Assembly (NCBI GenBank): GCA_016928995.1
Contig: JAFGJS010000020.1
Span: forward strand, 1-63,696
DNA: 63,696 nucleotides
Direction of reading: 5' to 3'
Source of the DNA: Candidatus Sumerlaeota bacterium
GTDB taxonomy: Bacteria; Sumerlaeota; Sumerlaeia; JAFGJS01
Shown here in pieces: positions 42,725 through 50,477 of this stretch. The position numbers and the translations under genes were made by a program. Below the pieces are notes generated by a model that had not been told where the DNA came from, ran no database searches, and saw only the letters and a list, made by a program, of their open reading frames with translations. Position 1 is the stretch's first letter; each line of letters starts with the position of its first letter.

Positions 42725-43634
42725 GGGCGTTGGGGCTTTGCTGGGCGCTCCGCGTCCGGTTCGGGAGCCGCGGGTGGATTTGAGCGCTGTGGCGGAATCC
42801 GCCAAGACTCATGCGGCGGCCAAGGATGCCGGCCGCCAGGTTCTTTATATCGCGCTGGACCGGATTTGTTCCAATCGTCATCAACCCCGCACGCATTTTG
42901 ATCCTGATGCGCTGCAGGAGTTAGTGGATTCGATCAAGACGCAGGGGATTTTACAGCCGGTGCTGGTGCGTCCGTCGGGTGATGGTTATGAGCTCCTGGT
43001 GGGCGAGCGGCGCTGGCGAGCAGCGCGTGCGGCGGGATTGGAATCCGTGCCGGCGATTGTGCATGAGGCGGATGACCGGCAGGCGCAGGAGTGGGCTTTG
43101 CTGGAGAATTTGCAGCGCGAGGATTTGAATCCGGTGGAGGAGGCGCGCGCATACAAAGCTTTGATGGATGAGCATGGCTTGTCTCAGGAAGAAGTGGCCG
43201 GGCGCGTGGGGAAGAATCGCGCAAGCGTGGCTAACTCACTGAGATTATTGAAGTTACAGGCCTTTTACCTCAAAGATTTGGAGGGCGGATTGATTTCGGC
43301 AGGGCATGCGCGGGCGTTGCTGAGCTTGGATAACGAGCTGCGGCGCAAACGGCTGCATGATAAGATCGTAAAAGATGGGATCAGCGTGCGGGAGGCTGAG
43401 CGGATCGCCCAGGCGTTGAATGTTGCGCCGGAAAAGGGGCGGCGTTTGGCGAAGAGTCAGCCGGCGCTTGATCCGGAGATGAGGCGGTTGCAGAATATGC
43501 TGGAAGATAAGTTGCGCACACGGGTGACGTTGCGTCCAGAGACGAAGAGCCGGGGACGATTGGAGATTCGTTATAATTCTCTGGATGAGTTTGACCGGAT
43601 TATGGAGGTTTTGGGGGTGAAGGGGGAGTTGTGA
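42696..43634 (+). CDS. parB: Chromosome partitioning protein ParB/Spo0J
   Basis: CTP-dependent clamp that loads at parS. The N-terminal KKRGMGKGVGALLG is the ParA-stimulating and Lys-rich leader. The CTPase domain has LDRICSNRHQPRTHFDPDAL, LVRPSGDGYELLVGERRWRA (GERRxRA, C motif) and LLENLQREDLNPVEEARAYK. The helix-turn-helix is LSQEEVAGRVGKNRASVANS, and the C-terminal dimer domain ends the 312 residues. Overlaps the end of parA by 29 bp, so translation is coupled. Confidence 0.96.
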   Translation: MTAKKRGMGKGVGALLGAPRPVREPRVDLSAVAESAKTHAAAKDAGRQVLYIALDRICSNRHQPRTHFDPDALQELVDSIKTQGILQPVLVRPSGDGYELLVGERRWRAARAAGLESVPAIVHEADDRQAQEWALLENLQREDLNPVEEARAYKALMDEHGLSQEEVAGRVGKNRASVANSLRLLKLQAFYLKDLEGGLISAGHARALLSLDNELRRKRLHDKIVKDGISVREAERIAQALNVAPEKGRRLAKSQPALDPEMRRLQNMLEDKLRTRVTLRPETKSRGRLEIRYNSLDEFDRIMEVLGVKGEL

Positions 43635-43652
43635 TTTTTGGGTGTGTTGTTC

Positions 43653-43670
43653 ACACAGACACAGAGAACC
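43653..43670. repeat. ACAGAG-type repeat at a gene start
   Basis: ACACAGACACAGAGAAC falls within the 42 bases between parB and the ATG at 43677, so a repeat forms the 5' leader of the next gene. Confidence 0.5.
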
Positions 43671-43676
43671 GATTTA

Positions 43677-45347
43677 ATGAGCGATGCTGTGAAAAGAATG
43701 ATCCGAGTCTTTATTGCTTCGCCTGGCGATCTGGTGGAGGAGCGCAGAATATTCAGGAAAGCGATTGAGCAGTTGAATGTGGGGTTCGGCGATGGCGCCA
43801 ATGTGGAATTTGTGCCGTTGGGCTGGGAAGACACACTGGCTTCCACCGGGCGGAGAAATCAAGGCGTGATCAATGAGGAGATCGACAGCTGCGATGTATT
43901 TATTCTGGCGATGAACAGGCGCTGGGGGCAAGATGCTTCCGATGCAAAGCCGTATTCCTCTTACACTGAAGAGGAGTTTCACAGGGCATTGGAGCGCTGG
44001 AAGAGCGATGGCGCGCCTGAAATATTCGTTTTCTTCAAGCGAGTTGATGCGGAATCGGAGGGTGATCCGGGGCCTCAGTTGCGCAAAGTGATGGACTTCA
44101 GGAAGCATTTGGAGGAAACAAGGCAAGTGCTGTACCACTATTTTGATTCCCCCCAATCCTTTCTGGATGAAGTTGATCGGCATCTAAGGGCTTATGCGAA
44201 AGATGAATTGCCGAAGGCGGACCGCGACCGAGAGGCGGTCGTGCTTCCGATAGCGGCACTCAAGGAAGTGGAGGAAGCCAAAGAGACCGTTTTGCGGAAA
44301 ACGGAAGAAGCGAAGAGGGCGAATGACGCCGCCGAGGAGGCGCGTTTGCAGTTGGAAGCCGCGCAGTTGCAGCTTGCTGAGGATGCCGCGAAACTGTCGA
44401 TGGAAGGCAAGATTGAGTTTGCGAGAGAAAAGCTAACGAAGCTGGTTACAGAGACTACTGATTTACGGATCTTGTCTCTTGGCTTTGAATTCTTTTACCG
44501 CACGGGCGATCTGGATTCCGCTGCGATGGTTCTTGAAAAATGGCTCGGACTCAGCGGCACTGAAAACAGGACTGCGGGAACCGCAGTGGCCTTAGGCAAC
44601 CTCGGAGTCTTGTTTAAGACTCGTGGAGAGTTTGATCGAGCGGAAGAAATGCACCAGAAGGCGCTGGCTATCGATGAGGCGATTGGACGTAAAGAGGGGA
44701 TGGCGTGCGACTACTGTAACATCGGAAATGTATATCTGACTCGCGGAGAGTTGGATCGAGCGGAGGAAATGTACCAGAAGTCGCTGGCCATTGACGAGGC
44801 GATTGGGCGTAAAGAGGGGATGGCCATTCAATACGGCAACCTTGGAATTTTGTATCAGGACCGTGGAGACCTATATCGAGCGGAGGAGATGCACCAAAAA
44901 GCGTTGACAATCAACGAGGCGCTTGGACGTAAAGAAGGCATGGCCAGTAACTACGGCAACCTTGGAATTTTGTATCAGGACCGTGGAGACCTGGATCGAG
45001 CGGAGGAGATGCATCGAAAGGCGCTGGCGATCAACGAGGCGATTGGGCGCAAAGAGGGGATGGCAAAACAATACGGCAACCTCGGAGTTATGTATAGTAC
45101 TCGTGGAGAACTGGATCGAGCGGAAGAGATGCACCAGAAGGCGCTGGCTATCGATGAGGCGCTCGGTCGCAAAGAGGGCATGGCCAGAGACTACTGCAAT
45201 CTCGGAAACTTGTATCAGATTCGCGGAGAACTTGATCGAACGGCAGAGATGCATCAGAAGTCGCTGGTTCTTTTCCGGGAACTGCAATCGCCCCATGTGG
45301 AAGAGGTTGAAGAATCATTGCGAGAGTTAAGGGGCGAGGACGGTTGA
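43677..45347 (+). CDS. DUF4062-like effector domain with coiled coil and TPR array
   Basis: 556-residue cytoplasmic protein. Residues 8-175 resemble DUF4062 domains of STAND-type conflict proteins: MIRVFIASPGDLVEERRIFR, INEEIDSCDVFILAMNRRWG and YTEEEFHRALERWKSDGAPE, then VFFKRVD, a flavodoxin/TIR-like alpha-beta pattern. Residues about 190-240 form a Glu/Ala-rich coiled coil. From about residue 300 there are six 40-residue TPR units of the kinesin-light-chain type (LGNLGVLFKTRGEFDRAEEM, HQKALAIDEAIGRKEGMA). There is no NTPase domain between effector-like and sensor-like parts, unlike classical STAND proteins. The start is ATG 43677; GTG 43638 is an alternative. A role in phage or stress sensing is inferred from domain layout, not shown. 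Confidence 0.72.
   Translation: MSDAVKRMIRVFIASPGDLVEERRIFRKAIEQLNVGFGDGANVEFVPLGWEDTLASTGRRNQGVINEEIDSCDVFILAMNRRWGQDASDAKPYSSYTEEEFHRALERWKSDGAPEIFVFFKRVDAESEGDPGPQLRKVMDFRKHLEETRQVLYHYFDSPQSFLDEVDRHLRAYAKDELPKADRDREAVVLPIAALKEVEEAKETVLRKTEEAKRANDAAEEARLQLEAAQLQLAEDAAKLSMEGKIEFAREKLTKLVTETTDLRILSLGFEFFYRTGDLDSAAMVLEKWLGLSGTENRTAGTAVALGNLGVLFKTRGEFDRAEEMHQKALAIDEAIGRKEGMACDYCNIGNVYLTRGELDRAEEMYQKSLAIDEAIGRKEGMAIQYGNLGILYQDRGDLYRAEEMHQKALTINEALGRKEGMASNYGNLGILYQDRGDLDRAEEMHRKALAINEAIGRKEGMAKQYGNLGVMYSTRGELDRAEEMHQKALAIDEALGRKEGMARDYCNLGNLYQIRGELDRTAEMHQKSLVLFRELQSPHVEEVEESLRELRGEDG
44590..45300 (+). repeat. 120-bp tandem DNA repeats encoding the TPR units
   Basis: Six units with strict 120-bp spacing; the block CGGAAGAAATGCACCAGAAG and its variants recurs at 44641, 44761, 44881, 45001, 45121 and 45241. 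The units are nearly identical at the DNA level, including synonymous sites, which points to recent duplication or gene conversion. Confidence 0.9.
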
Positions 45348-45373
45348 AGAGGCCGCGGGGTGAGATGTTTATG

Positions 45374-45403
45374 ATCGCACAGAGGCACTGAGGACACAGA
45401 GGT
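45374..45403. repeat. ACAGAG-type intergenic repeat
   Basis: ATCGCACAGAGGCACTGAGG, then ACACAGAGG, between the TPR protein gene and the channel gene. Confidence 0.55.
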
Positions 45404-45487
45404 TTTTGGTTTCGATTGCGAATGTGATTATGGATGCGATAGCGTTGGCGATTGAGTTACCGATTCTGATTTTGATGGATTGTTGAT

Positions 45488-46237
45488 ATGATTCCTATGA
45501 CTTCGGCACTACCGGTGGTTTTGGGTTCGGCGAACTGGCTGGGGGTGGATATTGTTTCGGCGGTGCGAAATTGCGATTTGGTGGGTTTGTTGTGCTTGAT
45601 TGCCTTGGCTTTGTTTTCTGTTTTTTCGTGGATCATCATTGGATATAAATTGTTGCACGTGGGTCAGGCGCAGCGTCAGACAGATGATTTTGTGGAGACT
45701 TGCATGACGGCGGGGGGGAATCTGGAGTCGGCGTATAAGTCGGCGGCGGGATATCCGGACAGTCCATTGGCGCAGATCATGCGCGAGGCGTATCTGGAGT
45801 TGCAGATTGAGAATTGGTATGAGGGCGACACCCGGGTGACGCTGGAGCATCAGCTGGCGCTGGCGCGGGCGGGTCTTGAGCGTGTGATCGAGCGGGCGAC
45901 GCAGAGTGAGATCAAGCATCTTGAAGGTTATCTGATTTTTCTGGCCACGACGGCGTCGGTCTGTCCGTTCATTGGTCTTTTCGGGACGGTTTGGGGCGTG
46001 CAGGCGGCGTTCCAGAGTTTGGCCATCGCGGGCAGCGCGGACATCACGGCGCTGGCGCCGGGCATTTCCACGGCGCTGGTGACGACGGTGGCTGGTTTAA
46101 TCGCGGCGATCCCGGCGGTGGTGAGTTATAATTACCTCAATAATAAAATACAGCATTTGATCACGCGTATGGATTCCTTCGGTCTGGAGTTGGTGAACAT
46201 CGTGGTGAAGCGCATCATGCAGAAAAGCGCGCGTTGA
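45488..46237 (+). CDS. MotA/TolQ/ExbB-type proton channel subunit
   Basis: 249-residue inner membrane protein of the proton-driven 5:2 motor family. The first helix is DLVGLLCLIALALFSVFSWI and is followed by a cytoplasmic helical loop (residues 50-150). A long second helix (LIFLATTASVCPFIGLFGTV) and a third helix (TALVTTVAGLIAAIPAVVSY) carry the typical small and Thr residues of TolQ. GIST and GLFGTVWGVQAAF are family marks. The partner TolR/ExbD gene, which should carry the proton-binding Asp, is not next to it, so it either uses a distant partner or acts with the neighbouring unknown proteins. Short spacing to both neighbours (about 140 and 140 bp) on the same strand. Confidence 0.85.
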   Translation: MIPMTSALPVVLGSANWLGVDIVSAVRNCDLVGLLCLIALALFSVFSWIIIGYKLLHVGQAQRQTDDFVETCMTAGGNLESAYKSAAGYPDSPLAQIMREAYLELQIENWYEGDTRVTLEHQLALARAGLERVIERATQSEIKHLEGYLIFLATTASVCPFIGLFGTVWGVQAAFQSLAIAGSADITALAPGISTALVTTVAGLIAAIPAVVSYNYLNNKIQHLITRMDSFGLELVNIVVKRIMQKSAR

Positions 46238-46378
46238 TCATCGCCTCCCCTGACACTTTTTTTTAGAATCGCCAAGAACTTCACAATTTAAATTGATTTT
46301 TTTCAATGATCGGATGACGATTTCAGTGAATGCTGGATTGAGGAGTTTTCATTTTTTATCGAGGTGCTTGCGGGGAAC

Positions 46379-47104
46379 ATGGCGAAATTCGATTGCAACG
46401 AACGTGTGATTTTCACTGTGGATGGAGTCAAGCATCGTGGTCGCGTAACGAGCGTGGCGCCGTGCGTTCGCCGTGTTGTGACCGACACTGGCAAGCGATT
46501 GGAAGTTTCCGTGCGCAGTTTGCGCGCGTCGCCGGACCGGGTGCTGATCCTGGAGACGCGCCTCGACCGCAGCCTGCGTTCGATCCGTTCTTACGGGCCG
46601 ATGATGCAGCAGTGGCTCACGGCCTACGATGTGGTCACGCTTTATGAGCGCGTCCACACGATTGAAGACATGCGGCGCTTCCTGGCGCGCGACGGCCGCA
46701 ACATTGCCACGCGGTATATTCATGTGATGAGCCACGGCACGTTTGAACACGGCGTGGGTCCGCTGCTGCATTTAACCTTTGAGCGCATGCCGCTCAAGGA
46801 TCATCTCGATGTTTTCAAGGGGCTCGACGGGAAGGTGCTGATTTTTTCGAGCTGCCAGATCGGAGCGCGTCCGCATTTGTTGGAGGAAATCAAGGAGGTC
46901 AGCGGCGCCGCCGCGGTGATCAGCTATCGCCTTGATGTTGAGGATTTCTATACCAATCTGGCGGAAACGCTGCTTTACGACAGGTTGATCCGCAGTTCAG
47001 AGCCGCCTTCGGTGATCGTGAGCCGTATCTGCGATTTGTTCCGGCAGCTGGGGGTTAAAACCGGGGGGAAGCTTCCGAGCAAGCCTGTGATTGTTTGCGT
47101 CTAG
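46379..47104 (+). CDS. Caspase/CHAT-like cysteine protease-fold protein
   Basis: 241-residue protein not assigned to a named family. Residues 1-50 form a small beta-rich domain (KFDCNERVIFTVDGVKHRGR). From residue 54 the order is that of the caspase/CHAT fold: strand (DRVLILETRLD), helix, strand (DVVTLYERV), helix (IEDMRRFLARD), then strand TRYIHVMSHGTF with His119-Gly120, and strand GKVLIFSSCQIGARP with Cys159. His-Gly and (S)C-x-x-G are the catalytic dyad positions of this clan. The end has SGAAAVISYRLDVEDFYTNL, as in small stand-alone CHAT-like proteins. ATG 46379 follows CGGGGAA; GTG 46364 is an alternative. Such peptidases are often effectors of bacterial cell-death systems, and the neighbouring TPR protein is a candidate regulator. 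The activity is inferred only. Confidence 0.65.
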   Translation: MAKFDCNERVIFTVDGVKHRGRVTSVAPCVRRVVTDTGKRLEVSVRSLRASPDRVLILETRLDRSLRSIRSYGPMMQQWLTAYDVVTLYERVHTIEDMRRFLARDGRNIATRYIHVMSHGTFEHGVGPLLHLTFERMPLKDHLDVFKGLDGKVLIFSSCQIGARPHLLEEIKEVSGAAAVISYRLDVEDFYTNLAETLLYDRLIRSSEPPSVIVSRICDLFRQLGVKTGGKLPSKPVIVCV

Positions 47105-47119
47105 GGGGACGGTTTTTGT

Positions 47120-47150
47120 ACCACAGAGTGCACAGAGGACACAGAGATGT
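47120..47150. repeat. ACAGAG-type intergenic repeat
   Basis: ACCACAGAGTGCACAGAGGA, then CACAGAGATG. First in a row of four different repeats that fill 47105-47530. Confidence 0.6.
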
Positions 47151-47182
47151 CGCTTTTGTGCTGTGGGTATCTTGATTATAGT

Positions 47183-47272
47183 GGTTCTCGAAAGTTATTG
47201 CCGCATCCCATGGATGTGGCACAGCCGCCCTCGGCTGTGATTGCTGGCCAATACGTAAGAACTTTTGAGAAA
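47183..47272. repeat. TIR element of the 'AAAGTTATTGCCGC' family
   Basis: Left end GGTTCTCGAAAGTTATTGCC, right end AAGAACTTTTGAGAA inverted. Core GTGGCACAGCCGCCCTCGGC TGTG. Confidence 0.6.
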
Positions 47273-47314
47273 TGCTATAGACTGGTTCCCAGAATTCCTT
47301 ATTTTGATTCCATG

Positions 47315-47383
47315 CCGCGACTGTGAGGGAGTGGCCAACTGGCGTTGCGATAAGGTTTGCGGGCCGCTCCCTCACGGTCGCGG
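47315..47383. repeat. REP-like long hairpin, copy 3
   Basis: CCGCGACTGTGAGGGAGTGG mirrored by GCCGCTCCCTCACGGTCGCG G. The left flank (TGGTTCCCAGAATTCCT) is shared with copy 4 at 48060. Confidence 0.75.
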
Positions 47384-47445
47384 TACGGATTTATCTCGTC
47401 TTCATCCTCATTCCCGAAAATATTTACCTTCGGGTGCGATAGCGA

Positions 47446-47497
47446 TCAAATCGAGTACGAGTACGGGCGCCGCTGCGCTGAGTACGAGTACGAAAAA
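47446..47497. repeat. GAGTAC hexanucleotide array element
   Basis: GATCAAATCGAGTACGAGTA, CGGGCGCCGCTGCGC, then TGAGTACGAGTACGAAAA. Inverted near-copy of the first half of 18894-18998. Confidence 0.7.
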
Positions 47498-47530
47498 GCT
47501 TTACAACTCACTAAAGAAACGACGCGCCCT

Positions 47531-47986
47531 TTATCCGGCGTTGAGTTCGCGGGAGTCCAGGATGATCGTGACGGGGCCGTCGTTCACTAATTCGACATCC
47601 ATCATGGCGCCAAAGCGGCCTTGGGCGACGCGTACGCCGTGCGATTCGATGCGCGCGGTCCAGCGTTCGAGCAGGGGCACGGCGCGTTCCGGCTTCGCGG
47701 CGCCGATAAATGAGGGGCGGCGGCCTTTGCGGCAATCGGCATAGAGGGTGAATTGAGAGACTGCGAGGATTTCGCCGCCGGCGTCGATCAATGAACGATT
47801 CATCTTGCCGGCGTCATCGGCGAAGATGCGGAGCTGCACGGTCTTTTCCGCCAGGGCGTCGATCTCTTGTGCTGAATCGTCCTGTCCGATGCAAACGAGG
47901 GCGAGCAATCCGGCGCCAATCGCGCCGACCGTTTCTCCGCCGATCTTGACGGAGGCGCGGCTGACGCGCTGCAAAACAATCCGCAT
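47531..47986 (-). CDS. dtd: D-aminoacyl-tRNA deacylase
   Basis: 151-residue homodimeric enzyme that hydrolyses D-aminoacyl-tRNAs and glycyl-tRNA-Ala to keep translation chirally correct. Motifs are [45 protein letters not shown], the active [17 protein letters not shown] (SQxTLxAD) and [19 protein letters not shown] (GxxGAxMxxxxxNDGPVT). All are complete. Flanked on both sides by repeat arrays. Confidence 0.95.
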   Translation of the reverse strand: MRIVLQRVSRASVKIGGETVGAIGAGLLALVCIGQDDSAQEIDALAEKTVQLRIFADDAGKMNRSLIDAGGEILAVSQFTLYADCRKGRRPSFIGAAKPERAVPLLERWTARIESHGVRVAQGRFGAMMDVELVNDGPVTIILDSRELNAG

Positions 47987-48059
47987 GGAATCGCTCCCTG
48001 GTCCGTTCGATAAGGTTTCTATACTGGTTCGCAGAATTCCTGATGTTTTCGATTCAGTG

Positions 48060-48130
48060 CCGCGACCGTGAGGGAGCGGCCCGCAAATCCTTGCTGCAAC
48101 GCTAATTGGGCCGCTCCCTGACTGTCGCGG
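48060..48130. repeat. REP-like long hairpin, copy 4
   Basis: CCGCGACCGTGAGGGAGCGG mirrored by GGCCGCTCCCTGACTGTCGC GG. Left flank TGGTTCGCAGAATTCCTGAT. Confidence 0.75.
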
Positions 48131-48187
48131 CGCGGATTGTTGCGTCTCCTTGAAAACGGTCCCGGATTCAATAATGCGGATCAGTCT

Positions 48188-48277
48188 AAAAAGTGTTTGC
48201 CGGATAAAACAGGCTCACCGCCGAGGGCGGCTGTGCCACATTTAAGGGATGCGGCAAGAACTTTCGCGAGACGTTCT
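48188..48277. repeat. TIR element of the 'AAAGTTATTGCCGC' family
   Basis: AAAAAGTGTTTGCCGG at the left; ATGCGGCAAGAACTTTCGCG at the right; core CGCCGAGGGCGGCTGTGCCA is the inverse of the 47183 core. Reaches the 3' end of pilB. Confidence 0.55.
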
Positions 48278-50378
48278 ATTCCAGCAGGCGCTGGTTTCCG
48301 CCGTTGTTGCCTGCATCGATTTTCTTTTCTGATTCCAGCGGCGGAATGATGGGCTGGCTGATGTCGCTCTCGAGACTGAGCGGAGCTGTTTTCTTTTGTT
48401 CTTCATCTTCGATCATCGGAGCCTGCGGTTGTTCCGCTGCTTTCTTGCGGCGGAGCAGGTTCTGCATTTCGAGTTCGATCGACTCTTGCGAATCCTGCGG
48501 GGTGTGCGCGGCGACTTCGTTGAAGGTGGTCATGCCCATGCAGATTTTGAAAAATCCGTCGCGGTGCATGGTGGACATTCCGTTGCGCACGGCAGCGGCG
48601 TGAATCACGTCCTGCGCTTCGCGCTGCATGATCAGGTCGCGGATTTCTTCGTTGACCTCCAGCAGCTCGTAGAGTCCGATGCGGCCTTTGAAGCCTGTGT
48701 AGGCGCATTCATCGCAGCCCGCGCCTCTGGAAAAGGTGTAATCCTGCACGTCTTCGCGGCGCATGGCGTAGCCCGCGAGTTCTTCTTCGGTCGGGATATA
48801 AGGGGTTTTGCATTGCTGGCAGATTGTGCGGACCAGGCGTTGGCCGATGACGCCTTCGAGCGTCGATGTGAGCAAGAAAGGCTCGATGCCCATGTCGAGC
48901 AGTCGCGTGACGGTGGCGGCGGAGCTGTTGGTGTGGAGCGTGCTGAAGACCAAGTGGCCGGTGAGCGATGATTGCACGGCGATCTGGGCGGTTTGCACGT
49001 CGCGGATTTCGCCGACGAGAATGATGTCCGGGTCTTGGCGCAAGATTGCGCGGAGGCAACGTTCGAAGGTCAGGCCGATTTTTTCGTTGATGTTGACCTG
49101 GACCAATCCGGGCATTTCATATTCGACCGGGTCTTCGGTGGTGATGATTTTGTCGCCGGGGTTGTTGATTTCGGCCATCGCGGCGTAAAGCGTGGTGGTT
49201 TTTCCCGAGCCGGTCGGTCCGGTGCAAAGGATGATGCCGTTGGGTTTTTTCAGCAAACGGCGGAATCGCTCGAGGGTTTTTTTGCTCATGCCGAGCTGGG
49301 TGATGCCGATGCTCATCATGCTTTTGTCGAGAATACGCATGGCCATGCTCTCGCCCTGAACCGTGGGGAGCGTGGAGACGCGCAAGTCGACCTCGCGGCC
49401 TTCCATCGTGAGCTTGACGCGGCCGTCCTGGGGTTTGCGGGTTTCAGCGATGTTCATGCCGCCCAAGACTTTGAAGCGTGAGATGATGCCGAGCTGCAGG
49501 GCTTTGGGGGGCGAGGGAATCTCGCGCAGGACGCCGTCCACGCGGTAGCGGATGCGCAGCATGTTGGGGAATGGCTCGATATGAAGGTCGCTGGCGCGGT
49601 CCTTGATCGCTTGCATCAGGAGCAGGTTGACGAGCTGGATCACTGGCGCGGCGTCGGCCATGGCCTCCATGTCGCCGATTTCCATTTCTTGAATGTTGCT
49701 GATGATGCCGCCTTTGGTGTCGTCGTCCTGCATCTCGTTCATGATTTGCGTCAGGTCCGAGTCGCCGACGCCGTAATACATCTCGACGTATTCATTGATT
49801 TCGGATTCCTTGGCGACGACGGGGCGGATGCGCCGGCTGGTCAGCAGGGCGAGGTCGTCCGTGATCTGGATATTCAGGGGATCGGCGATGGCGACAAGCA
49901 GGGAGCCGTCCTTTTCGATGCGCAGAGGCAGGCATTTGTATGTTTTGGCGACTGTGGATGGGATGAATTGGAGGACTTCTTCATCGCCCTTTTCATCATA
50001 ATCGTCCAGCGAAACGTAATCCATGCCTTGCTGTTCACAAAGCATTCGCATCATCTCGTCGCTGCTGATTTCAAAGGCCGGCTCCAAGTCCGTTGGTCCG
50101 GTTTCTTCGCTTTCCGCGGCTGCGCCGGGTTTGCTGAGTCTTCCGGCCAATTCCTCGCGCGATGAGATCAGCTGACTCTGCTTTTGCGTGCGCCTCGCTT
50201 GATCTTGCAGGGCCAGCTTCGCTTTTTGTCTGAGATACGCGGCTTGTTCCTGTGGAGTCATCTCATCATGCTTGGCGCCCATCTCTGAAAGGAGCTGCTC
50301 CATCTCATTCAGATACTTATTTTTCTCCATCGGGGCAGCAGCTTCATTTTCATTATGATGGATTGGGTTGACGCTCAT
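48276..50378 (-). CDS. pilB: Type IV pilus / type II secretion assembly ATPase PilB
   Basis: 700-residue hexameric ATPase that powers pilus extension. The N-terminal half has a MshEN-type domain (LCEQQGMDYVSLDDYDEKGD, LRIEKDGSLLVAIADPLN). The ATPase core has Walker A GPTGSGKTTTLYAAM, the Asp box, Walker B DIILVGEIRDVQTAQIAVQS, and the His box TGHLVFSTLHTNSS. The zinc tetracysteine is CQQCKTPY and GCDECAYTGFKGRIGLYE. About 70 charged residues follow the usual end (e.g. RRKKAAEQPQAPMIEDEEQK). ATG 50378 is chosen; the frame extends to 50417. PilT follows upstream on the same strand. No other pilus genes (pilC, pilA, pilM-Q) are in the window. Confidence 0.92.
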   Translation of the reverse strand: MSVNPIHHNENEAAAPMEKNKYLNEMEQLLSEMGAKHDEMTPQEQAAYLRQKAKLALQDQARRTQKQSQLISSREELAGRLSKPGAAAESEETGPTDLEPAFEISSDEMMRMLCEQQGMDYVSLDDYDEKGDEEVLQFIPSTVAKTYKCLPLRIEKDGSLLVAIADPLNIQITDDLALLTSRRIRPVVAKESEINEYVEMYYGVGDSDLTQIMNEMQDDDTKGGIISNIQEMEIGDMEAMADAAPVIQLVNLLLMQAIKDRASDLHIEPFPNMLRIRYRVDGVLREIPSPPKALQLGIISRFKVLGGMNIAETRKPQDGRVKLTMEGREVDLRVSTLPTVQGESMAMRILDKSMMSIGITQLGMSKKTLERFRRLLKKPNGIILCTGPTGSGKTTTLYAAMAEINNPGDKIITTEDPVEYEMPGLVQVNINEKIGLTFERCLRAILRQDPDIILVGEIRDVQTAQIAVQSSLTGHLVFSTLHTNSSAATVTRLLDMGIEPFLLTSTLEGVIGQRLVRTICQQCKTPYIPTEEELAGYAMRREDVQDYTFSRGAGCDECAYTGFKGRIGLYELLEVNEEIRDLIMQREAQDVIHAAAVRNGMSTMHRDGFFKICMGMTTFNEVAAHTPQDSQESIELEMQNLLRRKKAAEQPQAPMIEDEEQKKTAPLSLESDISQPIIPPLESEKKIDAGNNGGNQRLLE

Positions 50379-50477
50379 CAGGGCTTGCTCCGTCTCCGCG
50401 ACGCTCCAACGCCGCATTTTAACGCTGTTTTACTGATGGAAAGGAGCGGCGCTCCTTTCTTTGTTTTCATGCAAGTA

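Noticed and set aside
44590-45300. CRISPR or minisatellite interpretation of the 120-bp repeats
   Set aside because: The repeats are in frame and encode regular TPR units.
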